Source of the DNA: Hymenopus coronatus
Lineage: Eukaryota; Arthropoda; Insecta; Mantodea; Hymenopodidae
DNA length: 64,000 bases
Direction: 5' to 3'
Assembly (NCBI GenBank): GCA_030762935.1
Contig: CM060895.1
Location: 77,580,001 to 77,644,000 of the forward strand
Shown: positions 45,271 to 57,244 of the stretch, piece after piece
Layout: each line of letters begins with the position of its first letter
How positions within the stretch are numbered: the first letter of the stretch is position 1
Program-made: the position numbers and the translations under genes
Notes under the pieces: model-generated
Seen by the model: the letters and a program-made list of their open reading frames with translations, nothing else
Told to the model about the DNA's origin: nothing
The model's database searches: none

Positions 45271-45523
45271 ATCGACAAATGGTTCAAAACAGACCGGTTA
45301 TTAGCCTCATTAAATATTGCTATCATGTTTAACTAATGTCAATTCTCACCATACCGACGCATACTTTGAAAGAATAATCTTAAATGTTATCATTGGGCCA
45401 GTCTTCAATGCTCGTGCCTAGAAACAGTTCATCTACCATACAAGAGTTCACCACTTGGAATGGAAGCTCAATACTGCTATAAAAGTCTCTCATACGTCTT
45501 ATAATCTCATATGCTGCACCAGT

Positions 45524-46060
45524 TTTGTTTTTGTTTGTTTTTTGTTTTTTGTTTGTTTTTTGTTTTTTTAATTAAATATTTATCTGCACGCCCCGTTACA
45601 ACGATAACATTACATGCATTGTGACATTATTAAATGCCATCAACATTTACATTTGTTTGTCATTATAATATAATGATAATTATTACAATAAATAATAATA
45701 TATAATATAAACTTAAATTTTGTTTTAGAAATAAACTCATTGCAGTCAAAAGTCATTAAAATAATTTTATACTACTACATTTGACTGTTTAATTTATTTT
45801 TAAAATTACTCTATGCTCAAAATTAGTACATATTAATTATACAATTTATTTATACATCTATTTGGTTTAGATATACATGGATTTAATATATTTATAAAAA
45901 CTTCGTAAATGCCGGAATATGACAGGCCAGGTATCTCCATTCTGAATAACTTCTTTGATTAATATTGCTCTTCATGTTCTATGTTTGTGCAATCGTATAT
46001 TAGATGGTTAACTGTCTGTTGGGCTCTGTTGCATTCGCACGTAGGGTCGTCTATTATATG
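45524..46060 (-). mobile_element. LINE 3' end with Zn-knuckle
   Basis: The minus-strand translation of about 46053-45963 gives IIDDPTCECNRAQQTVNHLI then YDCTNIEHEE and a stop. This is the C.C...QT..HL...C knuckle at the C-terminus of LINE ORF2. A 3' region of about 390 bp follows. The left edge is an A/C-rich tail (complement of TTTTTGTTTG repeats, 45524-45570), consistent with a LINE tail. The element is cut off at its 5' side at about 46065-46080. Confidence 0.7.
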
Positions 46061-46081
46061 AAATAGGATTTAGTTTTCCCG

Positions 46082-46258
46082 TGGCCTGACAAAATGGCTG
46101 TAATTTCTGCTGCACCCGTGTGGTTTACAGTCAGCAAATTTCACATTAACCGACTTCAGGTTTTACAAAACAAATTCCTCTGCACTATCACCAAGACTCC
46201 ATGCTTTATAAGAAATCACCAGCTCATCCAGGAATTTGGAATTCTCACAATACAATAA
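46082..46258 (+). pseudogene. Jockey-type reverse transcriptase C-terminal fragment
   Basis: The plus-strand frame reads WPDKMAVISAAPVWFTVSKF followed by HINRLQVLQNKFLCTITKTP, CFIRNHQLIQEFGILTIQ and a stop. The AAPVW...LQVLQNK.LR.I...P...RN..L...LGI pattern is characteristic of the region after the RT domain in Jockey-like LINEs. It abuts the minus-strand LINE end at 45524-46060 within about 20 bp. Either two elements meet here, or one inserted with a 5' inversion. Confidence 0.75.
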
Positions 46259-46606
46259 AACATACAGAATTGGACTTAGACACTCTCAGAAGAGAAGATT
46301 AAAAAAAAACTCTTAAGACTTCCTCTTCAGTGATTCCGAAGACAGTCTAATTATTAGCTTCACTCAACCAAACTGTTCTCAATTATTGATTGAGATCAAT
46401 TAAATACTTTGCTGACTTTCTTAAACTTGTTAATTTCATTGTTATGAGCATATAATTATATATGTTGCCCATTGTTAATGTTTCTACTTATATTTTGCTC
46501 ATGTTAGTGGTTATATCCTTAGTTAGTTATATGTATAATTGCTAATCTAAATTATAACCGGCTCATATAGTGCTATTGCTGATCAAATAATACATTTAGA
46601 GATAAA

Positions 46607-47468
46607 TAATCTGATGTATTCCATTCACATGACTTTCTCTACATCTCCGCAACAAATTATTGTTAAAAGCTTATGCTTTTATTTACTTCATGCTAATCGA
46701 GAACAATTAGCAGAAATAGTCCCATTACTTGCTTCCTTGTAAGTAGAAGCGAAATAAGGAACTACCATAGATTAAAGTGATAGTCAAAAGCTGGTTGTGT
46801 GACTGAAGTTCTTTGTTTGTATGGACTGGAGTTGACAAATTCCTGAATGAGTAAAGTATCAGTTTTTCAAAGCTGAAATCAATAACAATGAATATATAAA
46901 AACGATCAACTCCACAAAAAATTGTATATTACATAAATTGTGTGTTTTTACATGCTCTACATTTTTTGTGTGGTAAGTATTTGTCCATCTCTTACTGTTT
47001 AGCAGTTATGCAAAATTTCGTAAAATTCATCCAGAATAAAGTAGTCTTCATGGACTATTCCCACAAAATTCAAAATATGCATTTTATTTTTCAGGTAAAT
47101 ATTTTTAATATACGACATTTTAATCATAGCCGCTAGAGCCATTTTTAAGAAAATCAAAAAATTTCCATGTAAAGGGCAGTTGGGGGTGGGAAGAATTTCT
47201 TGAAAATCTTCGTGTAGCATCCTTGGGAGATAACAAACTGAAATACCGAGTTTGGTTTTTAACGATCTTTTCGTTTTTGAGCTATACTACACACACATAC
47301 ACACAGACAGGCAAACACACACGGACATTTTTCTAAATATGTTTTATACTGGATCCAGGGGTTTCCAAAACATATATTTCCGGTGAAATCTCGGTATCGA
47401 AATTTTGGGTGCATTACAATACCTTCTCTATACACTATGTACATAGTACGTATAGAGAAAGCATAAAA
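46607..47468 (+). mobile_element. Family H copy, full length, forward
   Basis: A end 'aatctgatgtattccattcacatgactttctctac', CA tract 47289-47322, and B hairpin 'cttctctatacactatgtacatagtacgtatagagaaag' ending at about 47461. All internal blocks are present in order. Confidence 0.9.
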
Positions 47469-48119
47469 GAAACAGTTCAATTCGTAATCTTCCAAATTAT
47501 AACAATATCAATAAGAACTGAAGCTTTCCTGGCGACGTATTAATTCAAAATATTCTCGGGCTTCTAGAAGATTTTGAGAAGATTTTGAATTAATATCAAT
47601 CTGTATTGCATTCTTAACTGTAAACGCTCAATAGCTGCAAGAATGTCTGGATACTAAAGAAGGGAGTAGCCCAAAGCTGCATTCTTTCTGCAGAATCTTG
47701 CCGCTACTTGTGTGCGCCTTCTTTAGAAAGCCAGCAGCTCACATGAATCAAATTAAGACTGTGGCGTGGTGCGGCACATGAAGTCTGAAGAGGTGAAGCT
47801 GCATAACGAGCTGGTCTTCATTAACAAACCGTGACACGCTCAAAACGTTAACAAGACTGCAAACTTACACAGCGCTTCTTTCTTACTTCCATACCACTGA
47901 CCTAGAAAACAAGAAAAGGCCAAGCTCCGTCTTCTGTTTTGCATTTCCTTTTCAAAAGAGCATGTAACTGTATATGTGATTAAAGATTAAGCCGGCGAGA
48001 ACGTCAAATTACACCCAAAGAAAGAAAACCTCGCATCGACTTCGTAAAGACGTTTGGTAGGACAGTGATGCAACAAAAAATGCCACAGTGCACCACAATC
48101 GATAATCAAAAACCTTCCT
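47469..48119. other. Unassigned DNA
   Basis: No gene recognised. An interrupted TTCTAGAA/GAGAAG cluster lies at 47561-47580 but lacks the spacing and context of the two heat-shock-promoter-like segments. Confidence 0.4.
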
Positions 48120-48281
48120 TTCTACTTTCTCTACATAGTACATGGTACATAGGTAGATCAAAAACTTGATCCCAAAATTGGAACGAAAACACATGTTTTA
48201 AAGTCCCATGTCCTAAAAACAGTTTTACAAAAAAAGGTGTCAGTGAACACGACAACTACAAAACGAAAGGTCCTTAAAATA
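48120..48281 (-). mobile_element. Family H B-end fragment, reverse
   Basis: 'ctactttctctacatagtacatggtacatagg' through 'acgacaactacaaaacgaaaggtcc'. A forward fragment follows immediately. Confidence 0.65.
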
Positions 48282-48690
48282 GTTTACTAGTTATGTAAAA
48301 TTTGGCAAAATTCATCAAGAATAAAGAGGTCTTCGGAGGCTATTTCCAGAAAATTCAAAATAGCATTTTGTTTTCCATGTAAATATGTTTAATATAAGGT
48401 ATTTTAATCAAAATCACTAGAGCTATTTTTGAGAAAATCAAAATTTTCTAATCTTTTGTCCATATAAAGAGTAATTTGGGGTGGGGAGATATTCCTCAAA
48501 ATCTGTGAGTCGTACCCTGGTACTTTGCCGACTTTTTGTTTTTGAGCTATCGTGTTCATAGACACACATGGATATTTTTCTAAAGTTTCTTTTTGATACA
48601 GGGGACCCTAAAATCTCTAATTCCGGTATCGAATTTTTGGGTGAAGGAATATCTTATCCATCTACGTATAATGCACTATGTAGAGAAAGT
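48282..48690 (+). mobile_element. Family H B-side half, forward
   Basis: 'tttactagttatgtaaaatttggcaaaattcatc' to the B end 'atgcactatgtagagaaagtaaaa'. The hairpin is partly degraded. Confidence 0.7.
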
Positions 48691-48691
48691 A

Positions 48692-48977
48692 AAAAGAAAA
48701 ACCATTTTTAGAAAATAAAAGGTCTGTGTATGTATGCGTATCTATGTGACCGTGAAAAGAATAACTCATAAACGAAAATTCGGTTGAATATTATATCCTT
48801 TACATTTAAAGATTTTCGAAATGTTTTATTTTTTCAAAGGCAGCTCTAATGATTTTGATGAAAACACAATATGTTAGATATATTTAGATAAGAAATAAAA
48901 TGCCTATCTTGAATTTTCTGAGATAGTTTCTGAAACCCTATTCATTCTGAATGTATTTTGCATAACTAGTAAACCGT
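48692..48977 (-). mobile_element. Family H internal fragment, reverse
   Basis: Starts 'aaaaccatttttagaaaataaaaggtctgtgtatg' and runs to 'cataactagtaaaccgtac', where a SINE begins. Confidence 0.65.
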
Positions 48978-49265
48978 ACGAAGTAGTTAGATCACTCATT
49001 TCTCTCCGAGGCGACACGGGTTCAATTCCAGGGGTCGTATGTGGAATTTTCTCTGGGTCCTCCGATTTCTCCAATCAATCTCTCCGCCAATTGATCAATA
49101 ATCAGTTTCCTTTTGTTCATTTCAGTACCATTTCATTTCATCGTCCTCCTTACTCTCACAGTTATTACCCATCCTTGCTTCTCTCTGATACAGGTATCTG
49201 ACCCCAGGCGCTGAAACCTGGCTTTAAATTCCACATACAAAGAGGGTAAGCAAAGAAGGAATAGG
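48978..49265 (+). mobile_element. SINE family A copy
   Basis: Head 'gaagtagttagatcactcattt' with B-box-like 'cgggttcaattccag'; body 'attttctctgggtcctccgatttctcc', 'attccattt'-type block, and 3' part 'aattccacatacaaagagggtaagc'. The A-box is weaker than in the 5065 and 36303 copies. Confidence 0.65.
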
Positions 49266-49395
49266 AAGAAGAACAAGTTTTGATTTATGTAGGATATATT
49301 CATTTGTTGTCGCTATTACTGCTGTTAATGTAGTAATTTCTGTTAAATCTTTACTAGCTCTCAGTGCGCAAATATTCTTTTACTACATATTATTA

Positions 49396-49772
49396 TTTTT
49401 ACTTTCTCTTCAAGGTAATAGAAGTTGGAGAACGTATTATATATGAGGCCTAAATATTTGATAGCAAATTCCAGTGGAATACATGTTTGAAGAAAGACTT
49501 TAACAGTGTGTATTTGTATATCTGTGTGTCCGTGAAAAACGAACATTTGGGTAAACACTAAATTATCCGGTACCAAGAGTTTAAACAAAATCCCATCTCC
49601 CCAGCTAACATTTACGGAAACATTCTTTGATATTTTTTATATTTTCTCAAAATGGGTTCAACGATTTTAATTAAAATAATTTTATGGGAATAGTCTCAAC
49701 CCAACGTCATTGGAAAGGAATTTTCTGTTAAAAATGTAGATTGCTTTAAAACACACAACTTATTGTCAATAA
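49396..49772 (-). mobile_element. Family H copy, truncated and diverged
   Basis: 'tactttctcttcaagg' (hairpin gone), 'ccagtggaatacatgttt', 'caaaatgggttcaacgattttaattaaaat', ending near 'aaacacacaacttattgtc'. Confidence 0.6.
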
Positions 49773-49921
49773 CCTGTTCGTTGCCTTAAGCCACATCACA
49801 GGTACCCTTATAAATTATTCCAATTCCTCATTACCTTGTCATTTGCAGGTTCACTACTACATTGAAGCTGTACTCTATATATAGTTCGTAGTAGTTAAAA
49901 GCGAAAAGGAAGAGAATGATC

Positions 49922-50209
49922 CAGGTATGTCAACGAAAAATGGAGAGGAAACTATTACACACAATATACAACGAGGAGATCAGGAGGGGAACGGGTAAGG
50001 GGGGCGCAGTTTTCATGGCGAAGCGTTTAAAATGGTAATGGGGAGGTCACGTTGCAATATGTGTTATAAGTAAGGACTTATTTAGCAACCACGTGAGAAT
50101 AAAAGGCGTAGGCAGGCAGAGGACCCGTTGGTGGCCTTCTTTAAGCAGGAAATGGGAGATTTGTGGTCGAGGTGTGTAAGAGATAGAAAATTTTGGAAAG
50201 ACAGAATAA
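49922..50209 (+). pseudogene. RTE-type LINE C-terminal remnant
   Basis: The plus frame reads QVCQRKMERKLLHTIYNEEI, then an RLKW-stop-WGGHVA motif, then VGRQRTRWW. The series MER.LL...I...IRR.T...A.RLKW.W.GHVA......GR..TRW is the conserved tail of RTE-like LINE polymerases. Two internal stops (after RLKW and after CGRGV) show it is dead. No RT core is found upstream. Confidence 0.75.
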
Positions 50210-50911
50210 TATAAATAGCTTTCATAGTTTTAATGTAAAATGTGTAGAATTTGGAATAAGATTGAAATACATTGCTTCCGCAATCCTGTTTTTATCATTA
50301 GCACTTTATTAACAGTCTATTACAGTTAATTTCATTGAACTATAGTATTTTGCTCTGGGGTAACAACAACGATAATCGGTATGTATTGACATTTTTAGTT
50401 AACTTCTCTAGAATATAATGTTCTTAGAACTGCAAATACATAATATTGAATAATGGCTACTGTGGGGAAGCCATGGTTTAATTGTTTGTTTGTTGTTTTT
50501 TTTCACACAAGCCATGTGTAGGACAGGAGTTAAATAGGTTAGTCCGACTCTACCTATCCAACGCGGAAGCCACCCAAGTAGTTTTGCTCCAGAAGAAGGC
50601 TCCTAGAGAAATCAAAAATTAAGATTGTCGGCCTTATTGAGGACCCATTGTTAAATAATTTGGAATTTTAACTGTAGGATATTTGTAAGTATTTGCAAGC
50701 TTGAATTTTGTGCTTCTCAAAAGCGTTTTGAGGTAATTTGTTCTGTCATACATACCTATGATACAAGGGATAGAAATAATATACTATCTAAATTTGGCTT
50801 ACAGAATTCTCTTGGTTCTTATGTGTATCTTGGAGGAAATTATAGATATAATAAATTATCCATAAATGAAACATAAATTTTGAATAAAAATTCTTTTAAA
50901 ACCAATAACAA
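50210..50911. other. Unassigned DNA
   Basis: No gene or named repeat recognised. Confidence 0.5.
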
Positions 50912-51742
50912 AATCTCATATATTACATTCACATGACTTTCTTTACCTGTTCTGCAAATAAATTGTTCTTACAAAATGTTATTCTTCTATCTACATCATG
51001 TTAAACAAAAATAAATATTATAATTGGTCTTACTACTTGGTGTCTTATAAGCAAAAGGGAAATAACCGAATATACCAGGCTAAAGCGATAGTCAAATCAT
51101 TTAAAACCGATTGATATGAGAACAGTTGAAGTTCGGTTCGCTTTGTATTTCTAGAAAAATAAATGAGAGATGAAACGAAAGGTCACCCCGTTCGAGAAAG
51201 TGCGCAGTTTAAAATTGCAACCAATAACATGGAATATCTTGGCATTGATAAACTCTGCAAAAAATGTATATTACATAACTTGTGTGTAACAAGATCTACA
51301 TTTCTGTGTAGTAAGTTTTTGTGTAACCTTTACGGTGTACCAATTATGCAAAATTCAGCAAAATTCATTCAGAATAAATAGGCCTTCAGAAGCTATTCAA
51401 AGAACATTCAAAATGAAATTTTATTTGTGATTTAAGTAGCTTTAATATACGGTACTTTAATCAAAATTTCAAAAAAAAATCATGTAAAGGTAGCTTTAGG
51501 TGGGATTTTTTTTTTGAAAATATTCATGTCGCACCAGTGGAAGATACAAAACTTAAATACCAAGTTTGGTTTTTCACGGTGTTTTAGTTTTTGAGCTATA
51601 CTGTCCCTAAACACACAAGAACCTTTTTCTAAACTTGTTTGACTCAGGGGATCTCAAAATATATATTTCCGGTAAAATCTCGGTATAGAATTTTTCGATA
51701 CAATGCAATACCTTCTCTAAACATTTTGTAGAGAAAGTAAAA
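50912..51742 (+). mobile_element. Family H copy, full length, hairpin shortened
   Basis: A end 'aaatctcatatattacattcacatgactttctttacc'; the CA tract is reduced to 'aaacacacaag'. The B end is shortened to 'accttctctaaacattttgtagagaaagtaaaa', keeping a short stem but losing the central palindrome. Confidence 0.8.
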
Positions 51743-52503
51743 ATAGAATCAAGTTACTTAATTTTAAGCCATATATTTAAACATAGAAGCATTTTAATGC
51801 ATTTCTGAAGAAACATATTGCGTTGTACATACGCTAAATGGAGAAAAAAGTTATCATTATCATTATTAAGATTATTTTCTCTGTTTGGAGCTACCCTTCC
51901 TTAGCTCTTAAAGAATAAAACGGGCTAATAAATTAAATAAATAAATACATTTAGAGTGTAGTTGTAAAACACTTGACAATCGCTATAAAAGTTGAAGTTT
52001 ATAGCTTTCGCAATTATAACTTGTGTAGCAACTAATAAACTATGAAGTGTAGAAAAAGTCGGTATTATTTAATTCTATATATTATATAACTTAATAATAG
52101 AACACAAATAGCTAGCGGATATATCATCACTGTACGCTGTCGTTCCATGGAATCAGGTTTTACACAAAGTTTCTCCCCAGAGCAACCTACCAACCTACAG
52201 AGTATGCGCCCCTGGAGGCGGATCATTGCAATTAACTGAGAAGGATTCAAAACCCTCAGGGAGTGATTTCCATTGGTAGTACCCCGGGGAAAAGTACCCT
52301 CCTGAAAAACGACAAGGATACATTCTCCCAAGCATGGCGCAGGACCGAATAGCATTGTCATAAAACGTGTTTGGCAAAGTGAAAGAATAATATAACATTC
52401 GAGAAAGCAAAAGCGGATTTTTCGCATTAAAAACTAACCTCATTGTATTCAAGAAATAACTCTTTTCGTAATATTCTAGCATACTGAACCCCAAAAAAGA
52501 AAT
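51743..52503. other. Unassigned DNA
   Basis: A possible LINE/SINE 3' end 'aaaacgggctaataaattaaataaataaat' lies at about 51918-51948. A less AT-rich block (52140-52330) has overlapping minus-strand frames but no domain I recognise. Confidence 0.4.
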
Positions 52504-53238
52504 TACTTCCTCTGCCGAGTAATATGTACTAAATACATAGTAGGTTGAGAAGATATTGTATTCCACCTAAAACTTTTATACCGATATTTTACGGAAATAC
52601 ATATTTTTACGATCCCTGATTTAAAATAGAAAAATCGTCCGTGTGTGTCTGTGTGAGCAGTATAACTCAAACACGAAAAACCCATTAAATAACAAACTTG
52701 ATATCTAAGTTTAGTATCGTCCAAGGATGTTTTTGATGTCCTTAATGTTTATCAAGATAGTCCTCCGAAACTACGCTATACTTGAAACATATTTTAAAAT
52801 TTGAAATTTTCTCAAAAATCAATGTAATGATTTTGATTAAATTAATGTATATTTACATAAAAATAGAATGTATATCTTAGATTTTCTGAGAATAGCCGAA
52901 GTTCTGTTCATTCTGGTTGACTTTTACATAACTGGTAAACCGTAAGAAATAAATAAAAAATTACTACACAAAAATTGTAGATCTCGTCAAAACATAGAGT
53001 TTATGTCCTATACATTTTACTGTGGAGATAGTCATTTCCGAGATAGTCATTGTTATTGGTTTAAGTTTTCAAATACATTTCTCACAAAGGAAGTTGTCAT
53101 CCGTGTTTCTTTATTTTACTCCTGGTTATGCAAAGAGAATCGAATTCAATTCAATCACATAGCGACAGCTTCGAAAAGATTTGACTGTCACTTTAGCCTA
53201 ATGTATTCCCTTATTTCATTTGTCCTTGTAACTAATAA
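52504..53238 (-). mobile_element. Family H copy, A end removed
   Basis: B end 'tactaaatacatagtaggttgagaagatattgtattccacc', GT tract short, through 'ggtaaaccgtaagaaat' to 'attcccttatttcatttgtccttgtaactaataag', where a SINE begins. Confidence 0.75.
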
Positions 53239-53373
53239 GGGCCACATCGTGGCCGAGTGATTACTCGGACCCTCGCCTTCCACCTAGGTGGCCTGGGATC
53301 GATCCCAAGTGCCCGCATGTGGGATTTGTGTTGAACGAAGTGTCTGGGTGGGTTAACTTCGGGTCCTCTGGAA
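53239..53373 (+). mobile_element. SINE family A, 5' part
   Basis: Well-preserved head: 'catcgtggccgagtgattac' and 'gggatcgatcccaagtg', then 'cgcatgtgggatttgtgttg' and 'ttcgggtcctctgg'. It is cut where a forward family H copy begins. Confidence 0.7.
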
Positions 53374-54246
53374 AATATCTAATGTGTTTCATTCACATAA
53401 CCTTCCCTAGCTGTTCCAAAAGAAAAACTACTCTTATAAAAGATTATTCTTTTATCTACACCATGTTAATCGAGATAAATAACTGAATTGGTCTTATTAC
53501 TTGCTTCATTGTAAGTAACAGGGAAATAAGGACGCATATTATGTTAAACCGACAGTCAATCTTTTAAAAGCTGGTCGCTATGTGAAACAATTAATGTTGG
53601 ATTCACTTTGCGTGGTCCCATTTGAGACAAGTTAGTTTAAAAATGAAACCAATTACAAGGATTATCTCGAAAACGGTCAAGTCTTCAAGAAAAAGGTATA
53701 TGATATAAATTAAGTGCTTTAACGAGATCTACAGTTTTTGTGTTTTAAGTTTTTGTCTATCTCTTGCGGTTTAACAATTTTATGCAAAATTCTACAAAAA
53801 TCATCCAGAATAAAGATGCCTTCAGAGGTTACTCCCAGAAAATTCAAAATATACATTTTATTTGTGGCGTAAATATTTTAATATAAAGGTATTTTAATCT
53901 AAATCGTTAGAGCCATTTTGAGAAAAATATACATTTAAACATTTTTTGCATGTAAAGGGTAGTTTGTGGTGGGATATTTTCTTGATAATCTATGTGTCAC
54001 ATTAAAACAATTACTTAAATCTTAAATACCAAATATAATATGCCGAAATATCACACCAGCTTTTCGTTTTTGAGCTATTGTGTTCTCACGCACACAGATA
54101 CACACACGGTGCTTTTTCTAAAAATGCTTTTTATGGACACAGAGGACACCAAAACGAGTACTTGCTGTGAAATGATGGTAGCTAATTTTGGGGTGGAGTG
54201 CAATGCTTTCTACCTATGTACCATGTTTTATGTAGAGAAAGTAAAA
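53374..54246 (+). mobile_element. Family H copy, full length, forward
   Basis: A end 'aaatatctaatgtgtttcattcacataaccttccctagctg', CA tract at 54091-54107, worn B end 'tacctatgtaccatgttttatgtagagaaagtaaaa'. It lies 135 bp from a reverse copy, separated only by the SINE head. Confidence 0.8.
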
Positions 54247-54837
54247 GTGTTATTATTGATTATATTATCAATATTCACAATATGCTGATAAGTCTGAACC
54301 ATTTGATTAAATGTATTAAACCCTCCGCTGTCTTCAAAAAATAATGCCAAGAAAATGAAGAGAATCACGACACAGAATGTTTCAAGCAGCTCTTCGGCTA
54401 AGTGCGAAAATGTGTTCAGCTCGCGTTCAATCAGGCTGAAGCAGGTTTCATGTTCATATTCTTTAGGGAAAGCCACAAAAAGCTATCGACCAACTTTATG
54501 GGCAGCTAAGAGAAGGAGATAAACACTTTGTAGCAATCAAAGCATGGTCACCTTTTAATGTCTCTGACCCCAAAAAACGACGCTGCGGTCACTCCGCAGT
54601 GCCTCTTAAAATCCTTCTGCTTCGCTAAAAGTCGGTTAGAAAGGATTTTACGACTTGGTATGCCGAGCTGTGGTCTTAAATGACAACTCTTAATTTTTTT
54701 TTATTTTCATGAGATATGCTCTCCTAAAGGGTGATATCTGAAAATTTCCCAGCCTTACAGAAATCAAATATGAACATATAGTACAAGTATTTTAGATTTC
54801 TGAAAAAAAAGCAATAAAATGGTTTTCTAAAATTATT
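54247..54837. other. Unassigned DNA
   Basis: No recognised feature; 54585-54690 includes an imperfect self-complementary stretch around 'aaaatccttctgcttcgc'/'aaaggattttacg'. Confidence 0.4.
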
Positions 54838-55501
54838 TTTACTTTCTTTGCACGTACTATGAACATAGTGTATAATAGAGAAGGTATTGCATTCCACCCA
54901 AACATTTGATACCGAGATTTCACCCAAATTCAAGTTTTAGGGTCCCCTGTATCCGCATTTTTAGAAAAAAGGTCCGTGTGTGTCTGTTTGGTCTTGTATC
55001 TGTGTACACGATAATTCAAAAATCGAAAATTTTATAAAATACCAAACTTGGTATATAAGTGTAGCATGCTCCAACGATGCGACACAAAGATTTTAAGGAA
55101 AAACCTTCACACCAAGAGATCAACAAATGTTCTATATAAAAATGTAGATATTATTAAAACCCAGAATTTATGTCACATACATTTTTTTCTTGGAGTTTGC
55201 CAGTTTTGAGATATTCCTTGTTTATGGTTTCAGTTTTAAAATACTTAAAATATTTACATCGGAAATTTGTCAACTCTTGGCAATGTAAAGAAACGGATTT
55301 CAACCACATGACATTTTAAAAGATTTGACTATCACATTAGCCTAGTGAACTCCCCTATTTCCCTTCTACTTACAAGGAAGCAAGTACTGAGACCATTTCT
55401 GCAAATCTTTATCTCGGTTATCATGAAGTGAGAAGAATAAACTTTTTAACATATAATTTGTTGACGAAGAAGAAAGTTATGTGAATAGATCGCATCAGTT
55501 T
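54838..55501 (-). mobile_element. Family H copy with internal deletion
   Basis: B end 'tttttactttctttgcacgtactatgaacatagtgtataatagag'. The middle block between 'aaaccttcacacc' and 'atgttctatataaaaatgtagat' is missing about 200 bp. The A end 'aagaaagttatgtgaatagatcgcatcag' is at about 55463-55497. Confidence 0.8.
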
Positions 55502-55825
55502 TTTTCGTAGAGTTGACCATTTTTTAGATATTCCTTGTTTTAGTTTCTTTTTAAAACATTTATAACTTTTCACATACAGGAATTTGCCAAATCCTGGCAA
55601 TACAAAGAACGGATTTCAACCACATGGCAACCAGTTTTAAAAGATTTGACTATCGCCTTAGCCTAGTGTACTCCATTATTTCCCTTTACAAGGAAGCAAG
55701 TAATAAGACCATTTCTGGTAATGTTTATCTCGATTAGGGTCAAGTAGATAGAAGAATAGGCTTTTTAACAATAATTTGTTACCAAGCTATATAAGTAAAC
55801 TCACGTGAATGGAACACATAAGATT
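55502..55825 (-). mobile_element. Family H A-side half in tandem
   Basis: Begins 'ttttcgtagagttgaccattttttagatattcc' directly after the previous A end and reaches its own A end 'aagtaaactcacgtgaatggaacacataag'. It is head-to-tail with the preceding copy. Confidence 0.75.
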
Positions 55826-56082
55826 TTTTGTGTTTCTTCTTGTGACAGGAAAGTTGAAGAAATTCTACTCCATTATTCCTTTAAGGAGACGAATATGTGT
55901 AATTTGGACATTTTTACGTCTAAAAAGTTTCTCTAATACGGCAAGCTTAGAGAGGCTTGCTTTATTTAATGCGCTGCTATAATAGTTCAAGTTATCAGGT
56001 TGCTGCCATAGAATTAAAGTCATAAAACCAAAACAGGATATATGATTTTCATATCTCTTAGATGTGGTCATCAGGAGTCATC

Positions 56083-56362
56083 CATTCTGGTCTCAAGGGG
56101 TATCATGCTAGTCCCTGGCCTCCAAGGTCGCCGGTTCAAACCCACCGAAGGGTGATGACTTTATTTCGGCATAAAAGTGATTAGAATGGCTTCCTTCTGG
56201 CGGAAGTAAAGCCGGTGGTCCCGTGTCGCAGATTTTGGCACGTAAAAGAATCTCAAATCTGATAGAGAGGCATCAGAGCAAAATTAAGCGGTTCATGCTT
56301 TGGTTTGGATGGAACAATGAGAACAGCAGCAATTAAAGCGTGTTCATAAATAAAATTCATTT
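56083..56362 (+). mobile_element. SINE family B copy
   Basis: B-box 'ccggttcaaacccacc', body 'ggcggaagtaaagccggtgg', 'ggcacgtaaaagaatctcaaa', and 3' 'aattaaagcgtgttcataaataaa'. It is diverged from the 33983 copy mainly in the middle. Confidence 0.75.
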
Positions 56363-56539
56363 CATGTGGCCTTCGATAGCATAGGTTGGATGGAATATAT
56401 CGTAAACTCGTGACCTTGCCTCTCCACCTTCCATATGCTAATATTTCCGATGGGGTGGGCTACTGATAGAGGCGGATCACAAAATGCCACTGTCTGAGGA
56501 AGCTTCTGAAGCAAAAATGAATGTAAAAAATCAAAAAGC

Positions 56540-57202
56540 TGAGGTGCTCTAATTATACGCCTTTCTCTAGCTGTTCCACAAACAAGCTTTCCTTACAAAA
56601 GATTACTCTTTTATCTACGTCAAGCCAATCCTGATAAACATTAGTATACATGGTCATATTACTTCCTTCCTTGTAAGTAGGAGGGGAAAAAGGGAGTACG
56701 TTAGACTAAAGAGATAGTGAAATATTTTAAAAACTGATCGCTATTTCAAATGATTGAAGTTTGCATGGTCCCGTATGAGCAAAGCTAGGTGGTTGAAAAC
56801 TGAATCCAATAACAAGGAGTATCTTAAAAACAAAAAAAACGTATGTATTTAAACTAGATCTCCATTTTTTAAAGTTTTGTCTACCTCTTACGGTTTAACC
56901 GTTATGAAAAATTCTGCAAAACTCCAGAAAATCCAAAATATACACTTTATTTGATGGAAATATCTCTAATATTCGGTATTATAATGAAATTGTTAGTCAT
57001 TTATGAGAAAAGAAAATCACATTTTTTTCAAGTAAAAGGTAATTTGTGTTGCATTCTTAGAAGATACTAAACATAATTACCAAAAGTCTTTTCGCTTTTG
57101 AGCTCTGCTCTCTACAGACGAACTCAAGGGGCCTCAAAACACATATTTCGGTGAAATTTTGACATTGAATTTTTAGGTAGTATACCTTCCAGTATACAAC
57201 TT
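56540..57202 (+). mobile_element. Family H copy, diverged, forward
   Basis: 'cgcctttctctagctgttccac' to 'ttttaggtagtataccttcc'. The CA tract is absent and the B hairpin is lost. A T run at 57220-57235 follows. Confidence 0.65.
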
Positions 57203-57244
57203 CCATGCGGAAAAAGAAGATTTTTTTTTTTTTTTTGTGTGCTA

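Noticed and set aside
47555..47590. Third heat-shock element
   Set aside because: TTCTAGAA is present but the next units are out of 5-bp phase, and no TATA box or homology to the two segments is seen.
52065..52566. Two overlapping minus-strand frames of about 120 residues
   Set aside because: No recognised domain, and the C-terminal part of the second begins inside a family H border; possibly an unidentified repeat.
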